The notes beneath the pieces were generated by a model. The model saw only the letters and a program-made list of their open reading frames with translations. It was not told where the DNA came from and made no database searches. From Myroides fluvii (GTDB taxonomy: Bacteria; Bacteroidota; Bacteroidia; Flavobacteriales; Flavobacteriaceae), in NCBI RefSeq assembly GCF_009792295.1, contig NZ_CP039934.1, positions 1,756,501 through 1,820,500 on the forward strand: a stretch of 64,000 nt of DNA, read 5' to 3'. The position numbers and the translations under genes were made by a program. Numbering within the stretch: position 1 is the first letter of the stretch; the number at the start of each line of letters is the position of its first letter. This document shows positions 26,717-36,168 of this stretch, in pieces.

Positions 26717-26792
26717 TTTATTTTGATAAAATATAATATTTTTGTAAGAATAGGTTGTTAAAGAACAAGTAAAACTAGTAACGGAGAGGTTT

Positions 26793-27086
26793 ATGTCAAA
26801 ATATGGAGATTTAGTAACAGCAGAAGTGCCTGTTTTGGTGTATTTTTATGCCCAATGGAATGAAGCATGTACAGCTATGGACGCTGTAATCTATGAAGTG
26901 GCAGCTGCTATGGGGGATCAATTGCGTATCGTTAAAATTGATGTGGCAAAAAATCAAGAGTTAATCGATGCTTTGCGAATTAAGCAAGTTCCTACGATGC
27001 TATTGTACAAAAAGGGGGCCATGATTTGGAGGCAAAGTGGAAGTATGGAAACAGAAGCGCTACTCAGCGTGACTAAAACACTATAA
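26793..27086 (+). CDS. Thioredoxin-like protein with a single active-site cysteine
   Basis: This is a 97-residue thioredoxin-fold protein. The active-site strand reads LVYFYAQWNEAC where thioredoxin has WCGPC, so the nucleophilic Cys is Asn and only the second Cys remains. RIVKIDVAKNQEL, the cis-proline loop QVPTMLLYKKG and a C-terminal helix are normal. Classical disulfide reduction is therefore unlikely; a monothiol, chaperone or regulatory role is inference. A Shine-Dalgarno-like GGAGAGG lies six bases before the ATG, which is unusual in this phylum. The stop overlaps the convergent deacetylase gene by six bases. Confidence 0.85.
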   Translation: MSKYGDLVTAEVPVLVYFYAQWNEACTAMDAVIYEVAAAMGDQLRIVKIDVAKNQELIDALRIKQVPTMLLYKKGAMIWRQSGSMETEALLSVTKTL

Positions 27087-27692
27087 TGTAGCAAAGAAAT
27101 AACCTTCCTTTTTTAGGTATTCAATAAGTAAAGGAAGTGTGTATTTCATATTCTTTTCTGCTTTTAAGCTATCGTGAAAGACGATTATACTTCCTGGTAC
27201 AAGTTGTCTAATAGTGCGCGCTAAACATCGCTCAGGACTGATAGTTGAACTATAGTCTTTGGTGAGGATAGACCACATGATTATTTCATATCCTTTATCT
27301 AGAATATAATTAGCCTGTTTCTTTGTTATTTTTCCATAAGGAGGACGAAATAACGAAGTGGTAGCTTTAGCGTGTTTGACAATTTCTTGTTGACACTGTT
27401 CTACATCAGCGATATAATCCCTGATTTCAGTTTTCCATCCCTTGAGGTGATGGAAAGTATGATTCCCTATTTGATGCTGTTCTGCAAGAATCCGTTGAAA
27501 TATCACAGGGTGTTTGCTAATATTGTCTCCAATACAAAAAAAAGTAGCTTTTACCTGATGTTGCCTTAACATATCCAATACCCATTCTGTCACTTCAGGT
27601 ATAGGCCCGTCGTCAAAGGTTAAGTAAATAACTTTGTCTTGTTTGGGCTTGTGCCAAGTATAACGGGGGAAAAGAAAGGGAAAGATGCGCAT
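27081..27692 (-). CDS. Polysaccharide deacetylase family protein
   Basis: This is a 203-residue NodB-homology (CE4) deacetylase that removes N- or O-acetyl groups from glycans such as peptidoglycan or chitin oligomers. Motif 1 is LTFDDGP (catalytic base and metal Asp), motif 2 is GNHTFHH (metal His pair), motif 3 is LFRPPYGK, and the later IMWSILTKDYS and IIVFHDS (motif 5) are present. Only a short N-terminal tail precedes the domain, with no clear signal peptide, so it may act in the cytoplasm or use an atypical export signal. It is convergent with the thioredoxin-like gene, overlapping by six bases. Confidence 0.9.
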   Translation of the reverse strand: MRIFPFLFPRYTWHKPKQDKVIYLTFDDGPIPEVTEWVLDMLRQHQVKATFFCIGDNISKHPVIFQRILAEQHQIGNHTFHHLKGWKTEIRDYIADVEQCQQEIVKHAKATTSLFRPPYGKITKKQANYILDKGYEIIMWSILTKDYSSTISPERCLARTIRQLVPGSIIVFHDSLKAEKNMKYTLPLLIEYLKKEGYFFATL

Positions 27693-27721
27693 GAATCAAA
27701 GATAAGAAAATTGGTTTATAT

Positions 27722-27820
27722 TTTGTGAGGTTTGCTCTTTGTGAGGTTTATCTCATTGGTTACTATTTTATTTTCGTATTCGATGAATCTACGCTACGCT
27801 ACGATTTGTACTTTGTGAGA
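27722..27820. repeat. Intergenic repeat-rich stretch, copy A
   Basis: Three copies of TTTGTGAG occur (27722, 27739 and about 27811). Between them, 27766-27807 carries TTTTATTTTCGTATTCGATG followed by AATCTACGCTACGCTACGAT. The same sequence family occurs at 46061-46197. No protein is supported here. Confidence 0.55.
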
Positions 27821-27842
27821 GGCAACTTCACGACTTCATCAT

Positions 27843-27885
27843 CCCAAAAAAAAATAGCAGTAAACTTTCGCTCACTGCTATTCTT
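27843..27885 (-). terminator. Terminator of RND efflux operon
   Basis: On the minus strand AATAGCAGT pairs with ACTGCTATT around a GAGCGAAAGTTT loop, followed by nine Ts. It sits 26 bases beyond the outer-membrane factor stop. Confidence 0.9.
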
Positions 27886-27910
27886 AACTATGGATAATGT
27901 TGAAGTGTTT

Positions 27911-29317
27911 TTATTCTAATCCACCACCTAAAGAGCGATACAACTGCACTAAAGTTGTAAGTTGAGTCAACTCTGTATTGATGTAGCTTAATTCAGCTGC
28001 CAACGCACTTTCTCTAGCTGTTAATACATCCAAATAAGTCGCCATTCCTTGAACTAATAGTTCTTCCGAATAGGTTGTAGCCAACTGATACGCTTCGTAT
28101 TCTTTTTTCTTTAAATCTAACTTAGTAGAAGCACTTTCATAGGTGTATAATGCATCAGAAACTTCTTTAGAAGCATCTAGGATCGCTTTTTTATATCCTA
28201 AATACGCCTGCTCTTTTTTCGATTGAGCCACTTGGTGTTGTGTTCTAATTTGTCTTCCGTTTAATAGGGGTTGAGTTAAACCGCCAATTAAATTAGCAAA
28301 TAAAGAGTTTGTATTAAACAATTCATCAAAATCAAGACTTTGAAGTCCACCATTTGCAGTTAAACGCAAAGAAGGATAAAAGTTTGCTCTTGCTACATTC
28401 GTCATTTCAAAAGCGTTGACTAAACCGAATTCTGCTGCTCTTACGTCAGGACGATTCGCCAATAATTGCATAGGAACTCCGATCCCTAAATTTGCATTTA
28501 CTCGTTGGTCATTTAGTTTCTCTCTTTTGATTTCACCAGGAGTTTGTCCTAGTAAAATGCTGAATGTATTTTCTGTGATTTTGATGTTGTTGTTCAAGTC
28601 AACTAACAATGCTTGCGCATTGTACAATTGTGCTTGTGTTTGTTTCACTGCAATCTCATCCACTTGTCCAGATTCTTTCAATGCTTGAATTGTCTCCACA
28701 CTGTTTTTTCTGTTGGCAATGGTAAGTTCAGTAACTTCTTTTTGTCTATCTAAAGCAACGAGTTGAAAATAAGTAGTAGCAATAGTTGAAATCAACTGTG
28801 TTTTTACTGCTTGTTGAGCCGATACAGTTTGTAAATAACTCGCTACAAAAGCTCTTTTGTTACTTCTAAGCTTGCCCCATACGTCCAATTCCCAAGAAAA
28901 CTGACCTGTAATATCGTATAGATCTGTTTTGATGCGTTGGTCGCCACTTAAGATTCCTTGTGGACCATTTTTAGATTGGATGCTATGCGTGTAGTTTCCA
29001 CCAACACTCAAGGTAGGAGCGAAGCCCCATTTTCCTTGTTGCATGTAGGCATGAGCTGCATTGATATTTTCAATGGCAATCAACATATCGAGATTGTTTT
29101 CTAAACCAGTCTCAATGTGCTGAATCAAGGTTTGGTCAGAGAATAACTCCTTCCATGACAAGCTTGCCATGGAAAGAGAGTCTGCTGTATTACTACCTCT
29201 ATATTGTTCCTCTTGAATAACGTCAGGTCTATCATATTTTTTTGCAACTATACAAGATTGCATGGTAAGTCCTAATATTGCAACAGGAATCGCTCTGTAT
29301 ATATATGTTTTTTTCAT
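27911..29317 (-). CDS. RND efflux outer-membrane factor, NodT family
   Basis: This is the 468-residue TolC/OprM-type channel of the efflux system. The start at ATG 29317 is chosen because it begins the lipoprotein signal MKKTYIYRAIPVAILGLTMQSC (lipidated Cys22) and lies one base after the pump stop; a longer frame would run back into the pump gene. Two outer membrane efflux repeats follow, with DRPDVIQEEQYRG, WKELFSDQTL, LLANRPDVRAAEFGL and the coiled-coil helices TYLDVLTARESALAAELSYI (20 residues). It completes a repressor-adaptor-pump-channel operon. Confidence 0.95.
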   Translation of the reverse strand: MKKTYIYRAIPVAILGLTMQSCIVAKKYDRPDVIQEEQYRGSNTADSLSMASLSWKELFSDQTLIQHIETGLENNLDMLIAIENINAAHAYMQQGKWGFAPTLSVGGNYTHSIQSKNGPQGILSGDQRIKTDLYDITGQFSWELDVWGKLRSNKRAFVASYLQTVSAQQAVKTQLISTIATTYFQLVALDRQKEVTELTIANRKNSVETIQALKESGQVDEIAVKQTQAQLYNAQALLVDLNNNIKITENTFSILLGQTPGEIKREKLNDQRVNANLGIGVPMQLLANRPDVRAAEFGLVNAFEMTNVARANFYPSLRLTANGGLQSLDFDELFNTNSLFANLIGGLTQPLLNGRQIRTQHQVAQSKKEQAYLGYKKAILDASKEVSDALYTYESASTKLDLKKKEYEAYQLATTYSEELLVQGMATYLDVLTARESALAAELSYINTELTQLTTLVQLYRSLGGGLE

Positions 29318-29318
29318 G

Positions 29319-32300
29319 TTATTCAGACTTAATTTCTTCAAATTTAATTGGTTTAATTTTCTCTTGAAGATATTGGAAGATTGCATATAATACGGGAATT
29401 ACAAATACTCCAATGATAGTACCAATCAATAAACCAAAGGCTGCACCTGTACCAATTGAACGGTTTCCGATATAACCAACTCCACCTGCAAATACCAATG
29501 GCATTAATCCCAAGATAAAGGCAAATGAGGTCATTAGAATCGGTCTTAAACGCGCTTTAGCACCGTTAATAGCTGATTCTACAATTGATTCACCATGTCT
29601 TCTACGTTGAACGGCGAACTCCACAATCAAAATGGCATTCTTCGCGAGTAGCCCAACGAGCATGACCAGGGCAATCTGGAAGTAAATGTTGTTTTCTAAT
29701 CCTGCAATTTTTTGTGCAAGGAAAGCTCCCATAATACCCGTTGGTAAAGATAAAATTACCGCAAATGGCAACATGTAACTTTCGTATTGTGCAGATAATA
29801 AGAAGTAAACGAATACCACACACAAGAAGAAAATTAATACCGTTTGGTTACCTGCACTAATTTCCTCACGAGATAATCCCGTAAAGTCAATACCATAACC
29901 TGAAGATAAGTTTTCTTGTGCCACTTCTTGAACCGCTTTAATTGCATCCCCAGAACTGAAGCCCGGTTTTGGTGCTCCTGTAATATTTGAAGACGTAAAT
30001 AAGTTGTAACGGTTGATCGATTGTGGTCCGTATACTTTCGTTAAATTAACAAACTGTGTAATGGGTGCCATTTCTCCTGATCCTGTTCTTACATAAATCT
30101 CATTCAAGCTATTTACATCTGAACGGTATTCAGGTAATGATTGTACCATGACACGGAACTGTTTACCAAAACGCGTAAAGTCTGCCGCGTAAATACCTCC
30201 AATATATCCTTGTAAAGCAGAGAAAATATCACTAACTAAAACACCTGATTCTTTAGCTCTAGCTACATTTAAATCTAATTCATACTGCGCGTAGTTCGTG
30301 TTAAATGACGATTGCGCATACATGATTTCTGGACGTTGCATTAAAGCACCTAAGTACTCTTTTGACTTTTGATCAAAATCGGTCAATGAACCTCCTGTTT
30401 TATCTAGTAATTTTAACTCAAAACCAGAAGACATACCGAAACCAGGGATACTTGGTGGTTGGAAGAAAATCATTCTTGCATCTTGGAATTGCGTTGCTGC
30501 TAAACCGAATAATTTTCCAATTACTACGTCAGTAGCTAATTCTGGTGCTTTTCTTTCTTTGAAGTCTTTCAACTTAATCATCGCCATACCGTAGTTTGAT
30601 CCTTGACCGTTGATGAAAGAGAATCCCGATACTACAGTTACCCCATCAACACCGGGAATTTGCTCTACAATTTTAGAGAATTCTCTCTGAATAGCTACCA
30701 CACGGTCTTGAGAAGCACCTGCTGGTAATTCAATATTCCCCATGATAAATCCACGGTCTTCGTTGGGTACGAATCCAGTAGGCATCGTTTTAGCTGAGTA
30801 GTATGTAATTCCTAAACATGCAATCAAAACAACAAAGGTTAACCATTTGTGTTTCAATAATAATTTGAATGAATTTCCGTAACGTTCAGTAAGGCTGTTG
30901 AAAGCAATGTTGAACGCTCTAAAGAAACGTTGAAGTAAGTTTTTCTTCTTACCGTTGTCAATTTCGTGGTGTTTTAAGAATACCGCACATAAAGCCGGGC
31001 TTAATGTCAAGGCATTTACAGCTGAAATTAAAATCGCAATAATCAGGGTAATACCAAATTGTTTATAGAATACTCCTGTAGGACCACTAATAAACGTTAC
31101 TGGAATAAATACCGCCGCCATTACTAGGGTAATCGAGATAATCGCACCAGAGATTTCATCCATCGTGCTTTTACTCGCTTCTAGTGCATCTTCACCTGTA
31201 GCTTCCATCTTGGCGTGGACGGCCTCCACCACAACGATGGCGTCATCCACCACAATCCCAATGGCGAGTACGAGGGCAAATAAGGTTAGTAAGTTCAACG
31301 AGAACCCAAAAGCATTCAAGAAGAAGAACGTACCGATAATCGACACAGGTACTGCAATCAACGGAATTAACGTCGATCTAAAATCCTGTAAGAAGATGTA
31401 TACCACGAAGAATACTAAGATAAAGGCTTCAATTAAGGTAGTAACTACTTTGCTAATTGACGCATCCAAGAATTCGTTGGTATCCATCAACACTTTGTAG
31501 TGAATTCCTTCAGGGAAGTTTTTCGATAGTGATTCTAATTCAGTATGTAAGTGCTTGTTAATTTCTTGCGCGTTTGATCCTGGCGTTTGGTAAATCGCCA
31601 TGGCAACCGCTGGGTGTCCATCTAATTCCGAGTTTCCTACGTAAGACATCGCACCAAGTTCGATTTTAGCAACGTCTTTTAGTAATAAAACTTGTCCGTT
31701 TGCTAATGATTTCACTACAATATTTTCATATTGTTCTTGTGTTTTGTATTTACCGCTGTATTTGATTACATATTGGAATGCTTCCGCATTGTTTTCACCC
31801 AATTGTCCCGCAGCAGCCTCCAAACTCTGTTCGTTTAAAACGCGAACAACATCCGAAGGAACTAGGCCATAGGCTTTCATTTTTGACGGTTCAATCCAAA
31901 TACGCATCGAGTAGTTACGAGAACCAAAGGCCTGCGCATCCCCAACCCCACTTACACGTTTCAACTCAGGAATAACGTTAATATTCATGTAGTTTTGAAT
32001 GTAAATCGCATCGTAGTTCGGATTTTCAGAGTAGAACGAAAGGAACATCAACGCACTGGTTTGTTGCTTTTGTGTCGTTACTCCTGAACGCGTTACCTCT
32101 GCCGGTAAAAGCGGTGTAGCACGAGCCACACGGTTCTGTACGTTTACTGCTGCAATATCCGGGTCAACCCCTTGTTTAAAGATTACTTGAATACTCGCAC
32201 TACCATCGTTACTGGCAGTAGAAGTAATGTAATCCATGTTTTCAACCCCGTTTACTTGTTCTTCAATCGGAATGATAACACTCTGCATTACAGTCTCAGC

Positions 32301-32459
32301 ATTCGCTCCAGGATAACTGGCGTTAATCTGTACCGTTGCAGGCGCAATATCAGGATATTGCGTCACAGGAAGTGCGGTTAATCCCAACACCCCTAAGATT
32401 ACTATTAGGATAGAAATAACTGTCGATAGAACAGGTCTTTCAATAAATGTCTTTAACAT
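29319..32459 (-). CDS. RND multidrug efflux pump, HAE1 family
   Basis: This is a 1046-residue inner-membrane proton antiporter of the AcrB/MexB type. It starts MLKTFIERPVLSTVISILIV. The porter subdomains are present as the two halves usual for the trimer. The proton relay is intact: GIVVDDAIVVVEAVHAKMEA on helix 4 holds the Asp pair and LVGLLAKNAILIVEFA on helix 10 holds the Lys. Other blocks are SGPTGVFYKQF, FVPNEDRGFI and GTGAAFGLLIGTIIGVFVIP (20 residues). Substrates cannot be read from sequence. The adaptor gene is three bases upstream and the channel gene one base downstream. Confidence 0.97.
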   Translation of the reverse strand: MLKTFIERPVLSTVISILIVILGVLGLTALPVTQYPDIAPATVQINASYPGANAETVMQSVIIPIEEQVNGVENMDYITSTASNDGSASIQVIFKQGVDPDIAAVNVQNRVARATPLLPAEVTRSGVTTQKQQTSALMFLSFYSENPNYDAIYIQNYMNINVIPELKRVSGVGDAQAFGSRNYSMRIWIEPSKMKAYGLVPSDVVRVLNEQSLEAAAGQLGENNAEAFQYVIKYSGKYKTQEQYENIVVKSLANGQVLLLKDVAKIELGAMSYVGNSELDGHPAVAMAIYQTPGSNAQEINKHLHTELESLSKNFPEGIHYKVLMDTNEFLDASISKVVTTLIEAFILVFFVVYIFLQDFRSTLIPLIAVPVSIIGTFFFLNAFGFSLNLLTLFALVLAIGIVVDDAIVVVEAVHAKMEATGEDALEASKSTMDEISGAIISITLVMAAVFIPVTFISGPTGVFYKQFGITLIIAILISAVNALTLSPALCAVFLKHHEIDNGKKKNLLQRFFRAFNIAFNSLTERYGNSFKLLLKHKWLTFVVLIACLGITYYSAKTMPTGFVPNEDRGFIMGNIELPAGASQDRVVAIQREFSKIVEQIPGVDGVTVVSGFSFINGQGSNYGMAMIKLKDFKERKAPELATDVVIGKLFGLAATQFQDARMIFFQPPSIPGFGMSSGFELKLLDKTGGSLTDFDQKSKEYLGALMQRPEIMYAQSSFNTNYAQYELDLNVARAKESGVLVSDIFSALQGYIGGIYAADFTRFGKQFRVMVQSLPEYRSDVNSLNEIYVRTGSGEMAPITQFVNLTKVYGPQSINRYNLFTSSNITGAPKPGFSSGDAIKAVQEVAQENLSSGYGIDFTGLSREEISAGNQTVLIFFLCVVFVYFLLSAQYESYMLPFAVILSLPTGIMGAFLAQKIAGLENNIYFQIALVMLVGLLAKNAILIVEFAVQRRRHGESIVESAINGAKARLRPILMTSFAFILGLMPLVFAGGVGYIGNRSIGTGAAFGLLIGTIIGVFVIPVLYAIFQYLQEKIKPIKFEEIKSE

Positions 32460-32462
32460 AGT

Positions 32463-33617
32463 TTAGAATGTTGATTTGTAGTTGTTAATCTCCTCAATTG
32501 AAGTTGGTGTTGGTGTAATTGCCGAACCATTGCGTAATGTACCTAATCCTGCACCTACGATCGTTTGCCCTTTTTCCAATCCTGATTTTACAACTGCTAA
32601 TTTGTTCACACGATCAATCACTTCAATAGCGGTAGATTTCACGGTGTCATTTTCTACTTTGTACACATACACTTGACCTTGTTGTTCGAAAGTAGCTGAT
32701 TCTGGAATAACCATCACGTCTTTGTACGTTTGTGGAAGTAATAAAGTACCACTGTTTCCTGTGCTTAAGATTCTATCCTTGTTCGGGAATGCCGCACGTA
32801 CTTGTACGGTACCTGTAGCGGTGTTAATTTGTCCACTGATGGTTTCGATTTTTCCAGCATATTGATATGTTGTACCATTAGCTAGAAGTAATTTTACCTC
32901 TGGTAAACTCGCTAATTTTTCCTTCATGCTATTTCCTTCAATCTTTTCTAAGAAATTGAAGTATTCTTTCTCGTTCATTGAGAAATAAGCAAATACTTCA
33001 CTATCGTCAGAAACTGTCGTTAATGGCGTCGGATCACTTGGCGAAATTAACGCTCCTTCACGGAAAGCAATCGCTCCTACAATACCATCTATTGGACTTC
33101 TTACAATAGAGAAATCAATATTGGCCACTACACTGTTGTAGTTGGCTCTTGCTGATGCTAATTGACTTTGTGCACTTGCTAAATTTGCTTTTGCTGTTTC
33201 CAATTGGATGTTGCTCACAATTCCCTTTTGAACGAGCGGAACTAATTTGTCAACATTCACTTGTGCTACATTTACTTGAGCCTCAGCAGTTCTAATCGCT
33301 GCTTTACTGGCATCTGCATTTTGTGATAAAATGTTGGTTTCCAAGCGGAATAAAGGTTGCCCTTTTTTTACAGTTGCTCCTTCATCCACATACACCTCTT
33401 GAATGTATCCCGTTATTTTTGCGCGAACGCTACTCGTAACTTTACCTTGTAGAGTAGTGGGGTATGAAGTATGACCCACAACATCTTGTGTTGGAACTTG
33501 AACAACTTTGTATGGCATTGGACCTTGCCCTCCTTGTGCTTGCTCTTTCTTTCCGCATGAGATTACGGCTAATGATGAAAGAGAGCCAAGAACGATAGTA
33601 TGCAAATAACGTTTCAT
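32463..33617 (-). CDS. RND efflux periplasmic adaptor
   Basis: This is a 384-residue membrane-fusion protein of the AcrA/MexA type that bridges pump and channel. The lipoprotein signal MKRYLHTIVLGSLSSLAVIS is followed by lipidated Cys21. The order is hairpin and lipoyl halves (ARITGYIQEVYVDEGATVKK and, later, FSIVRSPIDGIVGAIAFREG), a coiled coil rich in Ala, Gln and Asn between them, a beta-barrel domain (FPNKDRILSTGNSGTLLLP) and the membrane-proximal domain (VKSGLEKGQTIVGAGLGTLR). It follows the regulator gene by seven bases and precedes the pump by three. Confidence 0.96.
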   Translation of the reverse strand: MKRYLHTIVLGSLSSLAVISCGKKEQAQGGQGPMPYKVVQVPTQDVVGHTSYPTTLQGKVTSSVRAKITGYIQEVYVDEGATVKKGQPLFRLETNILSQNADASKAAIRTAEAQVNVAQVNVDKLVPLVQKGIVSNIQLETAKANLASAQSQLASARANYNSVVANIDFSIVRSPIDGIVGAIAFREGALISPSDPTPLTTVSDDSEVFAYFSMNEKEYFNFLEKIEGNSMKEKLASLPEVKLLLANGTTYQYAGKIETISGQINTATGTVQVRAAFPNKDRILSTGNSGTLLLPQTYKDVMVIPESATFEQQGQVYVYKVENDTVKSTAIEVIDRVNKLAVVKSGLEKGQTIVGAGLGTLRNGSAITPTPTSIEEINNYKSTF

Positions 33618-33624
33618 ATATAAA

Positions 33625-34101
33625 TTACTGGTTTGTACTTTTTAATTTTTCTATTGTGTTTGCTAACATAACTTTACTATTCTCTAAATGGTCAATATAG
33701 AGTTTCATCTTCGCTTGACAGTTGTTGGAATTGACCAATCCTTCATCTACATAACCTTTTAGCTTTAAGGTTAAAGCGGATTCTCTGTCTAACATGTTTC
33801 TAATCAACTCTAATCGCGTTGTAATAAAGTTGGAATTTAAACGGAAGAATCGCTTCCGCTCATCAATTTTATTGAAATGTTCGATTTGATTGTTGCTGAT
33901 TAGTAAATTTAAACTCGTTGATACAGAACTTTTACTGGCGTTTAATCGTTCAACAAGTTCGTCAAATGTTACTCCGTCTCTGTTGTTATTGAACATAATG
34001 TAGGTGTAAATCTGAGCCGTAAGAGGCGAGAAATGATAGACTACTTCATGATGTGCACAGAAGTCTTGAAACAAATCGACTAATCTTTGATCGTATTGCA
34101 T
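33625..34101 (-). CDS. GbsR/MarR-type transcriptional regulator
   Basis: This 158-residue winged-helix protein resembles the GbsR branch of MarR regulators. Segments are FSPLTAQIYTYIMFNNNRDG, then the helix-turn-helix VTFDELVERLNASKSSVSTSLNLL, a wing with FNKIDERKRFFRL, and a C-terminal dimerisation helix (LYIDHLENSKVMLANTIEKL). It is the first gene of the efflux operon, and a 13-base inverted repeat lies across its own promoter, which indicates self-repression relieved by an inducer. The inducer is unknown. Confidence 0.85.
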   Translation of the reverse strand: MQYDQRLVDLFQDFCAHHEVVYHFSPLTAQIYTYIMFNNNRDGVTFDELVERLNASKSSVSTSLNLLISNNQIEHFNKIDERKRFFRLNSNFITTRLELIRNMLDRESALTLKLKGYVDEGLVNSNNCQAKMKLYIDHLENSKVMLANTIEKLKSTNQ

Positions 34102-34135
34102 TATGGAAATAAATCTTAATAATAATTATACCCTG

Positions 34136-34176
34136 CAAAGATAGGGTTAGTTTTGTTCTTTCCGAACCAAACAAAC
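34136..34176 (-). promoter_or_regulatory. Promoter and operator of the efflux operon
   Basis: On the minus strand a perfect -7 element TATCTTTG occupies 34136-34143. Just upstream, GTTTGTTTGGTTC (34164-34176) and GAACAAAACTAAC (34146-34158) form an inverted repeat with 11 of 13 positions matching and a 5-base spacer. It covers the spacer and the expected -33 region, a position where a bound dimer would block the polymerase. Confidence 0.7.
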
Positions 34177-34738
34177 TTAAAGTTCTCTTAAATTATGTGG
34201 ATGACGTCTAAATAACATGCGATTTCATTGTTAAAAGGATAGTAGGGATTAGAAAATAAATTTTTATTTGGCAAATTTTAGTTTGAATAAAGCAAGAAAT
34301 ATTTAGTTTTTGAAACTTATTAGAAGTGTTTGTTCTTTTAATAGAAAGATTTTTTTGTGTTATTCTAATTAGAGGTTTTGTTCAAAGGCTTTATTTGAAC
34401 GCCATTCGTCAGCAAAATTTAGCGTATAGGGGCACTACATGCTGCTGTTTATTTCAGGAGAATAGGAGGGAGAATTTCTCACAGTAGAACAAGGTGTGTG
34501 CTTGGGGGAAAAATATTTTTATCCTGCGTTGATGTATAATTCACAGCGTCTTGAAACGCGATAGAAGAGAAAAGCGTACTTGAAAGTTAGAAGGATTGCG
34601 TTTAGTTTTATAAAAAAGATTGCGTTTTTTTATTTTTTCGAAGGGATATCTTGTTGATATTCTGTAAGAAGAAAAGGAAATGAAGCGAAGTGATAAAAAA
34701 TATCTTTTTATTTCTTGCATAGAATTTGAAAAATGCCT
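34177..34738. other. AT-rich intergenic region with no supported gene
   Basis: This stretch between the efflux regulator promoter and the tRNA array holds no convincing coding frame. A 70-codon minus-strand frame (34541-34753) runs into the tRNA promoter and resembles no family. No strong hairpin with a T run was found. A small RNA cannot be excluded. Confidence 0.5.
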
Positions 34739-34746
34739 TATATTTG
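34739..34746 (+). promoter_or_regulatory. -7 element of tRNA-Gly array
   Basis: TATATTTG is a perfect -7 element 11 bases before the first tRNA. CTTG at 34714-34717, 21 bases upstream, may be the -33 box. No comparable element precedes the later tRNAs, so the five are probably one transcript. Confidence 0.6.
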
Positions 34747-34757
34747 CATCCACAATT

Positions 34758-34833
<76 letters not shown>

Positions 34834-34866
34834 AAACTTGATGAAAGTTTTCAAAGATCATCGCCT

Positions 34867-34942
<76 letters not shown>

Positions 34943-34976
34943 AAAACTAGATGAAAGTTTTCAAAGATCATCGCCT

Positions 34977-35052
<76 letters not shown>

Positions 35053-35085
35053 AAACTAGATGAAAGTTTTCAAAGATCATCACCT

Positions 35086-35161
<76 letters not shown>

Positions 35162-35195
35162 AAAACTAGATGAAAGTTTTAAAAGATCATCACCT

Positions 35196-35271
<76 letters not shown>

Positions 35272-35273
35272 AA

Positions 35274-35304
35274 AGAAAAAGCCTGCTGATGCAGGCTTTT
35301 TTAT
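35274..35304 (+). terminator. Terminator of the tRNA array
   Basis: AAAAAGCCTGC pairs with GCAGGCTTTTT around TGAT. The A and T tracts make it usable from both sides; it overlaps the stop of the convergent peptidase E gene. Confidence 0.9.
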
Positions 35305-36008
35305 TTTAACGTACTTACATCTGTATTCGGTTCAACTTCATAAGCCGCTTTGTCTTGTTCAAAAACACGCGCAGTGAGCATGCCTTCTAAAATAATGCGA
35401 TGGCCCGTGACTTTCAACCAGCTTCCTTCTCTAAGCCCGATAACAGGTTGTGAATTGATTGTATGAAACTCATTAATTCTCGTCTCTCTTGTTTCTCCCA
35501 TGTGTGTAGAACCATCGATTGGATCTAAATAATGAGGATTGATATTAAAGGGTACAAATCCGAACGTCTTGAATGAAGGCGGATACGTAATCGGCATGTC
35601 ATTCGTTGTTTCCATGGTTAAACCACAAATATTGCTTCCTGCACTACATCCTAAATAAGGTGTGCCTTGATTGACTGCTGCTATAATGGTTGGAATTAAA
35701 TCATGCGCATACAATTGCTTGACTAATAAAAAGGTATTTCCGCCTCCTGTAAAAATGCCATCCGCCGATTGAATGGCTTCTTTTGGGTTTTCAAATTCGT
35801 GAATGCCTTTTACTTCAATGTTGAGTGATTCAAATGCTTCGCGTACTTTAGCAGTGTAATCATCGTGACTTATACCACTAGGACGGGCATAAGGAATAAA
35901 GATAAGGGTTGATCCTGCTTTAAAATGATTGGATAAGGTCGGGAGTAAATACTCCAAATAACCTTGATTGTGTAGGGTTGAAGTACTTGCTATAATGATG
36001 TTTTTCAT
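35301..36008 (-). CDS. pepE: Dipeptidase E
   Basis: Peptidase E (family S51) cleaves Asp-X dipeptides in the cytoplasm with an unusual Ser-His-Glu type triad. The protein has 235 residues from ATG 36008. A longer frame would begin at a TTG that lies within the -7 element TATTTTTG on the minus strand (36030-36037), so it is rejected. The nucleophile elbow is YLGCSAGSNICG, the conserved GIFTGGGNTFLLVKQLY precedes it, and INPHYLDP and GETRETRINEF hold further conserved residues. The gene stands alone, convergent with the tRNA array. Confidence 0.93.
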   Translation of the reverse strand: MKNIIIASTSTLHNQGYLEYLLPTLSNHFKAGSTLIFIPYARPSGISHDDYTAKVREAFESLNIEVKGIHEFENPKEAIQSADGIFTGGGNTFLLVKQLYAHDLIPTIIAAVNQGTPYLGCSAGSNICGLTMETTNDMPITYPPSFKTFGFVPFNINPHYLDPIDGSTHMGETRETRINEFHTINSQPVIGLREGSWLKVTGHRIILEGMLTARVFEQDKAAYEVEPNTDVSTLK

Positions 36009-36168
36009 AATGGTCTTGTTAAGAAGTAACAAAAATAGACTTTATTCGTCAAATGAAAAAAGTTGTTTCTTGTTACTGGATTTTATATTTAACATAACTT
36101 TACACGATTAAAATTTTGCTTTCTATATTTATAAGATATTTTTACGGACTTCATTAATATATTAATAG

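Noticed and set aside
27725..27919. 64-codon plus-strand frame near the efflux operon end
   Set aside because: It crosses the repeat sequence, the operon terminator and the 3' end of the channel gene on the other strand.
34541..34753. 70-codon frame on the minus strand before the tRNA array
   Set aside because: It overlaps the tRNA promoter, has no family resemblance and its composition is that of AT-rich noncoding DNA.
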